In this document: positions 1-7,849 of the stretch, piece after piece | Position numbering within the stretch: the first letter of the stretch is position 1 | Layout: each line of letters begins with the position of its first letter | Source: JANPLD01 sp031426355 | GTDB taxonomy: Bacteria > Pseudomonadota > Alphaproteobacteria > Rickettsiales > UBA8987 | DNA: 24,721 bases | Direction: 5' to 3' | Assembly: GCA_031426355.1 (NCBI GenBank) | Contig: JANPLD010000082.1 | Span: 1-24,721, forward strand | The notes under the pieces: model-generated | Databases searched by the model: none | What the model saw: the letters and a program-made list of their open reading frames with translations, nothing else | What the model was told of the DNA's origin: nothing | Program-made: the position numbers and the translations under genes

Positions 1-255
1 CTTCTTGATCTTAACATGCCCGGTATGGATGGGCGTAAAACATTGCAACATATAAAGGAAGATATAAACCTTAAACAGATACCGGTTATTATACTTACCA
101 CGTCTTCTGATGAACGCGATATTGATATATGCTATAATATGGGAGCTAATACTTACGCGCAAAAACCAGTTACTTTTGATAGGCTTATAAAAGCAATTGA
201 GCGCCTTAAGGAATATTGGTTTGAGCTAGCGATATTACCTAAAAATAGCCATTAA
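1..255 (+). CDS. Single-domain response regulator (CheY/Rcp1-like), 5' truncated
   Basis: The frame is open from the first base of the window, so the N-terminal half lies outside; 84 residues are visible. The start of the visible part, LLDLNMPGMDG, is the phosphoacceptor strand and loop of a receiver domain, with the accepting Asp at the third visible residue. Further on are the conserved switch Thr in IILTTSS and the conserved Lys in AQKPV. The protein ends soon after the last receiver helix, so there is no output domain; it would act by phosphotransfer or protein contact. Stand-alone receivers of this kind are commonly encoded beside DLKEP-type kinases (Rcp1 beside Cph1), and two such kinases follow here. 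The next gene starts 2 nt after this stop, which indicates co-transcription. The fold is clear; the partner is inferred. Confidence 0.9.
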   Translation, partial: LLDLNMPGMDGRKTLQHIKEDINLKQIPVIILTTSSDERDIDICYNMGANTYAQKPVTFDRLIKAIERLKEYWFELAILPKNSH

Positions 256-257
256 AA

Positions 258-1829
258 ATGACCAATGAAAAATTAAAGATACTTATAATAGATGATAGCG
301 AAGATGACAGGCTGCTTTATATACGCGCGCTTAAAAAAAGCGGGAGAGATTATACAATAATAGAAGCAGAAGATGGCGATGAGGGGCTTGAGCTGGTAAC
401 AAAAGAAAGCCTAGATTGCATATTGCTTGATTATTCCATGCCCGGGCGCGATGGTGTTGAGGTTCTGAAATGCATTCGTGCAAAACACCAGTTCATTCCT
501 GTGGTTATGCTAACAGGTATGGGTAATGAACGCGTGGCAGTTGCCGCAATGCAGGAAGGGGCGCAGAATTATATTTCAAAATCCACCATTACACCGGAGA
601 CTTTAAGCCATTCAGTATTAATGGCAATTGAGCATTGCCACCTTCAGAAGCGTATACATGAACAGAGAACTTCACTTGAGGTTTTTACCCGCGCACTGGC
701 GCATGACCTTAAGGAGCCCGTTAGAACGGTAAAATCATTTCTGGAGATCATTGCTCAAAGGGAACAATTTTCTGAGAAAACTGATGGGTATTTCAAACAT
801 ATAGTTAACGCAGCTGACAGGATGGAAATGCTGATCGAAGCTGTGTTCCTCTATACCAAACTTGATAGCCCTGTTCCTATAACCAAAGAGATGTGTGATC
901 TTTCACAGCTAATAAAAGAGGTAAAAGATAATTTAAGCAAACTTATAAGCGACAGTGGGGCTATTGTAACCTCTGACGCTTTACCTGAGCAGATTAACGC
1001 GAACAAAGTTCAGTTGATGCAGCTTTTACAGAATCTTATTTCCAACGCCATAGTTCATGCTGAAGCAATACCTGAAATAAATATTAGTTCAGAAGAGAAG
1101 CCTGACCACTGGATATTTTATGTAAATGATAATGGCCCTGGTATTGCGGCCAGCCAGATAGAAAAGATATTCCAGCCGTTCAAACGCTTATTACATCATA
1201 AAAGCCAGGGCATGGGCCTTGGTCTTGCTACATGTAAAAAGATAGTTGAATCACATGGTGGTAAAATATGGTGCGAACCTAATAGATTGGGAACCGGCAC
1301 GAGTTTTATCTTCACAATTCCAAAGAATATTTCAGCCGAAAACAATTTATCATCTCAGAAACATCATAAAGCACTGGACGGAACAGTTAGCACGACAGCC
1401 GGAACAAGACTGGCTAATATTATGCTGGTCGAAGATAATGAAGCTGACATTGAGCTTGCGCGCATTATGCTGATCGAGCAGTCTAAGATAAACTGCAATA
1501 TGATAATTGCACGTGATGGGGATGAAGCACTGGCAAAACTGCTTGATGCCCCGTTTGATCTTATGCTGCTTGATATAAACCTGCCGGGGATAGATGGATT
1601 TGAACTGCTTAAACAGTTACGTTCAGAAAATAAGAATAAAGGCCTTAAAATTATAATGTGTTCAACCTCTACCTATGACAAAGACATTGAAAAAGCCAAA
1701 GCACAGGGAGCGATAGGTTATATAAACAAACCTCCAAAATTTGACGTGTTGAGAAGTATTATTGAGAATAATACTGATATCCAGATATCTACTAAAGATG
1801 GCGTAAACTCACTATTACGCTATGCTTAA
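258..1829 (+). CDS. Soluble hybrid histidine kinase, REC-HisKA-HATPase-REC
   Basis: A 523-residue cytoplasmic kinase with no membrane segment. Residues about 7-125 form a receiver (IDDSEDD acidic pocket, likely phosphoacceptor D58, conserved K108). Residues about 140-205 are the dimerisation and phosphotransfer domain with H149 in AHDLKEPVR. Residues about 245-355 are the ATPase domain: N box around NLISNAIVHA, G1 box DNGPGI, G2 region GMGLGLATCKKIVESHGG. Residues about 387-505 are a second receiver (VEDNEAD, likely phosphoacceptor D439, K491). A linker of about 30 residues rich in Ser, Thr and His separates ATPase and second receiver. The N-terminal receiver suggests that the kinase is itself controlled by phosphorylation, perhaps from the sensor kinase at 2403-4739, and the C-terminal receiver may pass phosphate to the single-domain regulator upstream. 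That relay is inferred. A run of seven A at about 334-340 stays in frame. Confidence 0.93.
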   Translation: MTNEKLKILIIDDSEDDRLLYIRALKKSGRDYTIIEAEDGDEGLELVTKESLDCILLDYSMPGRDGVEVLKCIRAKHQFIPVVMLTGMGNERVAVAAMQEGAQNYISKSTITPETLSHSVLMAIEHCHLQKRIHEQRTSLEVFTRALAHDLKEPVRTVKSFLEIIAQREQFSEKTDGYFKHIVNAADRMEMLIEAVFLYTKLDSPVPITKEMCDLSQLIKEVKDNLSKLISDSGAIVTSDALPEQINANKVQLMQLLQNLISNAIVHAEAIPEINISSEEKPDHWIFYVNDNGPGIAASQIEKIFQPFKRLLHHKSQGMGLGLATCKKIVESHGGKIWCEPNRLGTGTSFIFTIPKNISAENNLSSQKHHKALDGTVSTTAGTRLANIMLVEDNEADIELARIMLIEQSKINCNMIIARDGDEALAKLLDAPFDLMLLDINLPGIDGFELLKQLRSENKNKGLKIIMCSTSTYDKDIEKAKAQGAIGYINKPPKFDVLRSIIENNTDIQISTKDGVNSLLRYA

Positions 1830-1856
1830 ATTTCCGGCAATATAACCATAAAATAA

Positions 1857-2399
1857 ATGAGCTTTCTAAAACAATTTTTATTGCTGGTAATTCTAATAAT
1901 TTCCGTAAATGCGAATGCTGCGGAAAAAGTAATATCGCATGAAAAGCAGATAAAAGGCGGACTGCTTTATAATTTCCTGAAATATACCAGCTGGCCTAAC
2001 TATAAAAATAAAACTGGTTCAGCTATACAGGTTTGCGTATTTGGCGATGATCCATTTGATGGATATTTAAAAACCATGAAGAAACGCACAGTAAACCGCC
2101 AGAAGATAAATGTGCGTAATATCTATTTGATAGAAGATACAGATAAATGTAATTTGCTTTTCCTGAATTCAAACCAGAAAAATAAATGGCCAGAACTTGC
2201 AAAACAACTTTCAGGAAAAACGGTGCTGACAGTTAGTGATTTTGCAGGCTTTGCAGGTTTGGGGGGGATGATAGAATTTGGAGTGAAGGACGAACATATT
2301 AGTATAATGCTTAATATGCAGCCCATTATAGACTCAAATTTAAAAGTAAATGAAAGGTTACTGAATCTGGTTACGTTTACCAATAATGGAAAGGAATAG
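1857..2399 (+). CDS. YfiR-like periplasmic protein (DUF4154 family)
   Basis: A 180-residue exported protein. Residues 1-22 form a signal peptide (charged start, hydrophobic stretch, cleavage after NANA). The mature part begins with a conserved-looking block, KGGLLYNFLKYTSWP, typical of the YfiR/DUF4154 family, and continues with VCVFGDDPF and a C-terminal GGMIEFGVKDEHISIMLN segment, also family-like. In Pseudomonas YfiR is a periplasmic repressor of the membrane diguanylate cyclase YfiN. Here no GGDEF gene is adjacent; the gene is followed after 3 nt by a membrane sensor kinase with a large periplasmic domain, so YfiR may instead control that kinase. This is inference from position. The gene starts 27 nt after the hybrid kinase. 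A run of seven G near 2263-2269 does not break the frame. Confidence 0.82.
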   Translation: MSFLKQFLLLVILIISVNANAAEKVISHEKQIKGGLLYNFLKYTSWPNYKNKTGSAIQVCVFGDDPFDGYLKTMKKRTVNRQKINVRNIYLIEDTDKCNLLFLNSNQKNKWPELAKQLSGKTVLTVSDFAGFAGLGGMIEFGVKDEHISIMLNMQPIIDSNLKVNERLLNLVTFTNNGKE

Positions 2400-2402
2400 A
2401 TA

Positions 2403-4739
2403 ATGACACGCTCCTTATCTATAAAAAATATACTGCTGCTGACAGTTAGTGTGCTTGCGATACTTATTGCAGCGCTATCCATACGTGAAGTATATATTGA
2501 GTTGCAAAGCCTGCTAAAGATAGAATCTTTAAAAAAGTCCACTTATCTTCGCGAGAAATTTCTTGATATTATAGAAGATATATCGCTGGAACGTAATATC
2601 ACTTATTCAATCCTTAAATCACATAATGCTAATGTAAGTAATGAGCTGCTAATCAAGCTAAAAGATAATAGGGAAAAGGTAGACCAAGGGATAAACATGA
2701 TCTTAAATTCCCTTAAAAAATATGATCTTAAGGGCCTTCCTTCCCGTATCAAAAAAACAGAAACGCAATATATAAAACATAAGAAGTTACGTGATGTTAT
2801 CGACAATAAATTAGAAAACTCCGATTATAATAATAAACTTCCGCGCCACTGGTTTGATGAATCAACAGCGATGATAATGCAGACGCAGAGTATCTGGATG
2901 AATTTCACAAGGCATTTTACCACTATTGACCCTATAGTAACGCAGAGGATCATGTTCAAGCATTTCCTCGGAATGACAATGGATTATGCAGGGCGCGAGC
3001 GCGCTTTGATTGGTGGACTGATAATAGCAGATGAAGCTATCAAACCTAAAGACCAGGCAAATCTGTTAAGCTGGCATGGTATAGTTGAGCATGGCTGGCT
3101 AGTGAGTAAAAAACTTAGTGAGCGTGCACGGTTAACGCCGGAGATAACACCTTACCTGAGTGATGCGCAAAGCCATTACATGAATTTACATGATATGATC
3201 TATGGTATTTTTTATGTACCGGGGGCGCTGCATAATAATTCATACCCTATAAGTATTGATCTCTGGCTGGAACTTGCATCCCAAACTGCTGATTCCATCT
3301 TTGCACTTAAAAATGCGGCATTGAGGCAAACGCGGGATTATATTAAAGTGCTGGAAACTAAGGCAGTAAATAAGATAGTTGTTCATATCATTCTTCTTTT
3401 TGCGGCGCTGGGCCTATGCGGATATTGTTTCTGGATAATAATTAATCGCGTTGTAAACCCTATAAGCAATATAGTTTCAGTGCTTTCAGATGCGATAGAA
3501 GGTAAAGAAGTATCGCTTATCCCTTCCCTTGCAGACAGGCAAGATGAGATAGGGAAACTTATTAAAGTGCTGAAGATATTTCAGAAAAATACTGAAGAGA
3601 TAAAAAAGACCACGGCAGAACTTAAGATCAGTGATGAGCGTTACCGCGCACTAACTGATGCAAATACCGAAATAGTATGGACATGGGCGCTTGATAATAC
3701 CGGGGATTTTGCAAAGCTTGAGGAGTGGTGGGAAAAAACGACCGGGCAGCCGAAAGAGGAGATATGGCCTTCAGGCTGGCTTGCTATGGTTCACCCTGAT
3801 GACAGGGAAAGAATAGGAAAGATATGGGGAGATGCCGCCATTTATGCAGTAGATTTTGAGCTTGAATACAGGCTAAAAGCAAGGGATGGGAATTACCGCT
3901 ATATCTATACTAGAGCTATCGCACTTAAAAACCCAACCGGAACTTTACGTGAATTTGTTGGAACTTTAAATGATATAACCGATCGTAAACTTGCTGAGGA
4001 AAATATCCAAAAATATACAAGCGACCTTGAACACAGTAATAAAGAGCTTGATGACTTTGCTTATATTGCTTCACACGACCTTAAAGAACCTTTGCGCGGA
4101 ATACATAACCACTCATTATTCTTACTTGAAGATAACCAGAGAAAACTTGATGAGGAAAGTATTAGCCGCCTTAACCGCCTTATTTATCTGAGCCAGCGCT
4201 TAGAGAGGTTGATTAATGATCTGCTTTATTATTCACGTATCGGGCGTCAGGAACTTGCTGTGCAGTTAACTGATGTGAATGATATCATCCACGACATTGA
4301 AGAAACTCTTGATGTGTATAAAGAGAATACCAAGATCAATATCACTATCCCAGAAGCTTTGCCTTTAATATCATGTGATAAAACACGTATCGCGGAGGTA
4401 TTCCGCAATCTTATCACCAATGCGATAAAATATAATGATAATGAAATAAAAAATATTGAGATAGGTTTTCTTAAAAATTGTAGGGATAAAAACGGTAAAC
4501 CTGTTGAGAATGTATTTTATGTCAAGGATAATGGACGTGGCATATCGCCTGAGTTCCATGATGAGATATTCAGGATATTCAAGCGTCTGCAAAGCTCAAA
4601 AAACAAAACTGAGGAAGGAACAGGTGTTGGCCTTACATTCATCAAAAAAATAATTGAAAGACATGGCGGCAGGGTATGGATACAATCCGCTAAAGGAATT
4701 GGCAGTACTTTTTACTTCTTTATTGGGGATAAGAATTGA
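2403..4739 (+). CDS. Membrane sensor histidine kinase with NIT-like sensor, HAMP and PAS domains
   Basis: A 778-residue inner-membrane kinase. Membrane segments lie at about residues 9-26 and 325-347, enclosing a mainly helical periplasmic domain of about 300 residues. That domain contains SLERNITYSIL and GRERALIGGLI, which resemble the repeated ERG-type motif of nitrate/nitrite-sensing (NIT) domains, though the ligand cannot be read from this. A HAMP domain follows (about 348-400), then a PAS/PAC domain (about 411-530, ending FVGTLNDITDRK), then a kinase core with H558 in SHDLKEPLRG, N box around FRNLITNAIKYN, DNGRGI and EEGTGVGLTFIKKIIERHGG. There is no attached receiver, so phosphate must leave through a separate regulator; the receivers earlier in the same operon are candidates. 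The start follows the YfiR stop by 3 nt. The kinase core is certain; the sensor name is tentative. Confidence 0.9.
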   Translation: MTRSLSIKNILLLTVSVLAILIAALSIREVYIELQSLLKIESLKKSTYLREKFLDIIEDISLERNITYSILKSHNANVSNELLIKLKDNREKVDQGINMILNSLKKYDLKGLPSRIKKTETQYIKHKKLRDVIDNKLENSDYNNKLPRHWFDESTAMIMQTQSIWMNFTRHFTTIDPIVTQRIMFKHFLGMTMDYAGRERALIGGLIIADEAIKPKDQANLLSWHGIVEHGWLVSKKLSERARLTPEITPYLSDAQSHYMNLHDMIYGIFYVPGALHNNSYPISIDLWLELASQTADSIFALKNAALRQTRDYIKVLETKAVNKIVVHIILLFAALGLCGYCFWIIINRVVNPISNIVSVLSDAIEGKEVSLIPSLADRQDEIGKLIKVLKIFQKNTEEIKKTTAELKISDERYRALTDANTEIVWTWALDNTGDFAKLEEWWEKTTGQPKEEIWPSGWLAMVHPDDRERIGKIWGDAAIYAVDFELEYRLKARDGNYRYIYTRAIALKNPTGTLREFVGTLNDITDRKLAEENIQKYTSDLEHSNKELDDFAYIASHDLKEPLRGIHNHSLFLLEDNQRKLDEESISRLNRLIYLSQRLERLINDLLYYSRIGRQELAVQLTDVNDIIHDIEETLDVYKENTKINITIPEALPLISCDKTRIAEVFRNLITNAIKYNDNEIKNIEIGFLKNCRDKNGKPVENVFYVKDNGRGISPEFHDEIFRIFKRLQSSKNKTEEGTGVGLTFIKKIIERHGGRVWIQSAKGIGSTFYFFIGDKN

Positions 4740-4857
4740 TCGTAATTTCTACGAATATTACAAAATTGTATAGTTACAGTAAAGGTAGCTATATCATGAG
4801 ATGCTATATTAACTTTGTCGCAGGCAATAATGCAGGTGATAAATAAAAGGAGTTAAT

Positions 4858-5159
4858 ATGACCATTAAAAACCTAAAAGTTCTGACCTTTTCATTAGTTG
4901 CACTTTCATTACCAATAGTTGTTCATGCGGCTGATAGATCAGATATAAAGCTCTTTCTGAAACAAAAATCTCACTGACTGAAGCAATTGAAAAAGCTGAA
5001 AGCCATGAAAATGGCAGAGCGGTTGAAGCAAGCCTTGATGATGATTCTTTCAAGCCCGCCTATGAGGTGAGTGTTGTTAAAGACGGAAAGATCTTCGAAG
5101 TTCATGTAAATGGTGAAACAGGTGAAGTTCTTGGTTCACGTGAAGAACTTGATGATTAA
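4858..5159 (+). pseudogene. PepSY-domain periplasmic protein, single-base frameshift
   Basis: The start is well supported by AAAAGGAG five bases before the ATG. The first frame gives a signal peptide ending VVHAA and then stops early at 4977. From about 4950 a second frame continues smoothly: SLTEAIEKAES, then FKPAYEVSVVKDGKIFEVHV and VNGETGEVLGS to a stop at 5157-5159. This is a PepSY domain. Adding one A to the AAA at 4947-4949 restores a protein of about 100 residues, the usual size for secreted single-PepSY proteins. Such proteins are often encoded just before an OmpR-type regulator and a sensor kinase, as here, and are thought to tune the kinase from the periplasm. A weak promoter-like pair (TTGTAT at 4766, TATATC at 4790, 18-nt spacing) lies upstream. 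True decay or a sequencing deletion cannot be separated from the sequence alone. Confidence 0.82.
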
Positions 5160-5183
5160 TCTAATATAGATTATTTTACACTC

Positions 5184-5206
5184 TGGGGAGGAAACCATCC
5201 TCCCCA
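5184..5206 (+). terminator. GC-rich hairpin between PepSY gene and response regulator (terminator or attenuator)
   Basis: A perfect 9-bp stem (TGGGGAGGA pairing with TCCTCCCCA) encloses the 5-nt loop AACCA. Only a short ACTTT follows, so it lacks the T-run of an efficient intrinsic terminator. It lies 18 nt before the ATG of the response regulator, which has no other visible Shine-Dalgarno sequence; the 5' arm itself contains the SD-like GGGGAGG. It could be a partial terminator that lowers expression of the downstream genes, an attenuator, or an RNA-stability element. The pairing is seen; the role is inferred. Confidence 0.5.
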
Positions 5207-5223
5207 ACTTTGCAAGACTAGTA

Positions 5224-5909
5224 ATGAAAATACTGTTAATTGAAGATGATAAGAAAACGGCCAGCTATATAATGCGCGGTCTGAATGAGCATGGGCACAT
5301 TACGGACAATGCTGAGAACGGCCATGACGGGCTTTTTCTGGTTACAGAGAATAATTATGACGTTATGGTAATTGACCGTATGATACCCAAGCTTGATGGT
5401 CTTACATTACTTAAACTTTGCGTGAGACAGGAATAAAAACACCTGCAATATTCCTGACCGCTATGGGAAATATAGATGACCGCGTTAAGGGGCTGGAATC
5501 AGGAGGTGATGATTATCTGGTAAAACCTTTTGCCTTTTCAGAATTATATGCGCGTTTGGTTTCACTTTCACGCAGGCCACCGCTTGAAACCGCAAATACT
5601 GTTCTGTCAGTTGGGGATCTCAGCATGGACCTGATAGGCCGAATTGTTAAGCGTGGTAATAAAATAATCGAACTGATGCCGACTGAATTCCGCCTGCTGG
5701 AATTCCTGATCAATCATAAAGGGCAGGTGGTGACCAGAACAATGCTGCTTGAAGCAGTGTGGGATTTTAATTTCGATCCAAAAACAAATATTGTTGAGAC
5801 TCATATAAGCCGCCTGCGCTCCAAGGTAGACCGAGGCTTCGAAAGGGAATTATTAAAAACCGTGCGTGGTGCGGGATATATTTTAAGTTCTGATGTCCAG
5901 AATATTTAA
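5224..5909 (+). pseudogene. OmpR-family response regulator, single-base frameshift in the receiver domain
   Basis: The first frame, from the ATG at 5224, gives a receiver start (LLIEDDKKTASYIMRGL, then VMVIDRMIPKLDG with the phosphoacceptor Asp) and stops at 5436. The second frame takes over at about 5413-5418 and gives the rest of the receiver (PAIFLTAMG, DDYLVKPFAFSEL) and a winged-helix DNA-binding domain (ELMPTEFRLLEFLINHKG, then VETHISRLRSKVD and VRGAGYIL) to the stop at 5907-5909. Adding one A to the AAA at 5413-5415 joins the two as LLKTLRETGIKTP and yields about 228 residues, the normal OmpR-family length. As written, no full-length protein is made. The kinase gene overlaps its last 17 nt, the usual arrangement for this pair. 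Confidence 0.9.
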
Positions 5910-7200
5910 AACCACGAATTTTCGCCTTGCAATGCTTTATGCGTCAGTATTCAGCATCTCTGTATTTCTGCTTGGGCTGATAATATTTTATGTGTTAACT
6001 TCCTCACTTGAAGAACATATGAAGCAACGCATCGAGGTTGAAACAAGCCAGCTCATGGGAGATTATAATGAAGATGGTATTGAGGAATTACGCCATGATA
6101 TACGCGAACGTATAAAAGCGAATCCGTTTAACCGGCTTTATTATTATCTAAAATCTTCCGAGGGGATAATAATCTTTGATGATCTTTACAGCCTGCCGCA
6201 GCAAGGTTGGCATAATGTAAAAACCCCTGACGGTAAAGACTTTATCCTTCATGATAGAACTGAAAAATGGTTATTATTTCGGTATCGCATCTGATCTAAG
6301 TTCGATTTCAGAAATGAGATTTACCATAGGGCAATCATTCATAACGGCCTTTATATTCGTTCTACTGTTTGGAATTGTGGGAGGCGTTATAGTTAGCCAC
6401 AGGTTCCTTTCACGAGTTGACAGGATAGCGCGCATAGCAAAAAATATCGGGAGTGGACAACTTCATCAAAGGATACCTTTAAGTGGAGCAAATGATGATT
6501 TGACCAACTCGCATCAATAATAAATAATATGCTTGAGATGATAGAAAGTTTAGTTGGTAATATTAAACAGGTATCGACCAATATTACGCATGACCTTCGT
6601 ACGCCATTAAGCCACATACGCCAGAAACTTGAAACGCTTAAAAAGGAAAATCCTGATAATGGAATTGACGATGTAATCGTACCACTTGATAATGTCATGG
6701 ATATATTCTCCAGCATGCTTCGTATTGCAGAGATAGAATCGGGAGCGCGTAAAAGCGGATTCAAGGAATTTGACCTATCGGCATTGGTCAGCAATATTAC
6801 GGAAACTTACCTGGCCATAATTGAAGAAGCGAAGAAGAAATTTAATATCTCAATTACTCCTGACCTCTCCATAAAAGGTGACAGGGACCTTATAGCACAA
6901 CTTATTGTTAACCTGATAGAGAATGCCATCCAGCATACACCTGAAACTTCAGTTATAGATATCAAGCTTCATAAAGATGATAATATCAGACTTTCAGTTT
7001 CTGATAATGGCGAAGGCATACCTGAAGAAGAAATGGAAAAGATAACCAAGCCATTTTACCGCCTTGATATAAGCCGTAATACTCCGGGTAATGGACTTGG
7101 TTTAAGTTTAGTTAAAGTAATTGCAGAATTGCATGATGCAGTGATCATCCTTTCGGATAATGAACCCGGATTAAGTGTTACGGTTAGATTCTACTTATAG
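5893..7200 (+). pseudogene. Membrane sensor histidine kinase (EnvZ/QseC-like layout), two frameshifts
   Basis: Three frames together encode one kinase of about 436 residues. Part 1 (5893-6294) has the first membrane segment (SVFLLGLIIFYVLTSSL) and a short periplasmic domain. Part 2 (about 6251-6520) has the second membrane segment (FITAFIFVLLFGIVGGVIV) and most of a HAMP domain. Part 3 (about 6508-7200) has the phosphotransfer motif THDLRTPLSHIRQKLE, N box NLIENAIQHTP, DNGEGIPEEE and GNGLGLSLVKVIAELH. The first break, near 6238-6260, fits loss of two bases (an AT) giving HDIELKNGYYFGI when restored, or gain of one base just before. The second fits loss of one A at 6506-6507, restoring DDLTKLASIINNML. 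It is the cognate partner of the regulator upstream. Its 3' end overlaps the convergent phosphoesterase gene by 17 nt. Confidence 0.88.
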
Positions 7201-7849
7201 GAAAAACCCTACCCTGTTTGATAGCAAAAATATTTCTTTCCTCTTCTGGTATCAACTGTAGTAATTCCGCATGATTAATAAATAGACCGCCGGTAAAGCT
7301 GCCGAAGGATGGCATGATGATTTTTTTTCCTGATATTAAGAAGCAAGGTGCTGATATAGTATGGCCTGAAATATTCACTTTCACCTTTGGATGGTAGTGC
7401 CCGCTTATTTCAAAGCCTTCATATTCAGGCTGCGCTATGTGCGTGAAATTTATGTTTTCTGCAAAATACTCATCATGGTATTTGCCGTTGACGCCTTCAA
7501 TTACTTCATCGTGATTTCCTGTGATCCACACCCATTCTCCAACTGAATTTATAATATTATTGAGAAGTGATTTTTCTTCGCTTTTCATCCTTTCGAAAGC
7601 TTTAAGATCATGAAAGGAATCTCCTAATGCGATGAATTTATCAGGGCGGTAGAAATTAATTTTATCATATAATCTTTGAAGGTCATTTAAGGTATCATAA
7701 GGTGGGAGGAAAGTTCCAAATTTGCTGAAAAAAGTGCTTTTTTCAAAATGGATATCGGAAACGACCAGTATTTTCTTGTGAGGTAACCAAAGAAAGCCTT
7801 CGCCATCTAGTTCAATATCAGTTCCACCAAATTTTATTTCCCTGTTCAT
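7184..7849 (-). CDS. pdeM: Ligase-associated metallophosphoesterase (PdeM-like)
   Basis: A 221-residue calcineurin-fold phosphoesterase, the usual length for the ligase-associated group. Metal-binding motifs are all present: SDIHFEKS (D32, H34), LGDSFHD (D77), GNHDE (N112, H113) and GHYHPK (H151, H153). Family members are metal-dependent phosphodiesterases found in the cluster Lhr-type helicase, ATP-dependent ligase, exonuclease and phosphoesterase; all four are present here. Its ATG overlaps the stop of the helicase gene by one base (TAATG), so the two are translationally coupled. No signal peptide: cytoplasmic. Its end runs 17 nt into the convergent kinase pseudogene. The symbol follows the name used for the related E. 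coli enzyme and is less sure than the family. Confidence 0.88.
   Translation of the reverse strand: MNREIKFGGTDIELDGEGFLWLPHKKILVVSDIHFEKSTFFSKFGTFLPPYDTLNDLQRLYDKINFYRPDKFIALGDSFHDLKAFERMKSEEKSLLNNIINSVGEWVWITGNHDEVIEGVNGKYHDEYFAENINFTHIAQPEYEGFEISGHYHPKVKVNISGHTISAPCFLISGKKIIMPSFGSFTGGLFINHAELLQLIPEEERNIFAIKQGRVFPISRI

Noticed and set aside
2263..2269. Run of seven G in the YfiR-like gene as a phase-variable tract
   Set aside because: The frame is intact on both sides and one run of this length is weak evidence for phase variation.
5400..5440. Programmed frameshift in the response regulator
   Set aside because: No long slippery run, stop-linked SD or pseudoknot is seen, OmpR regulators are not known to use one, and neighbouring genes have similar breaks. 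Mutation or read error is simpler.
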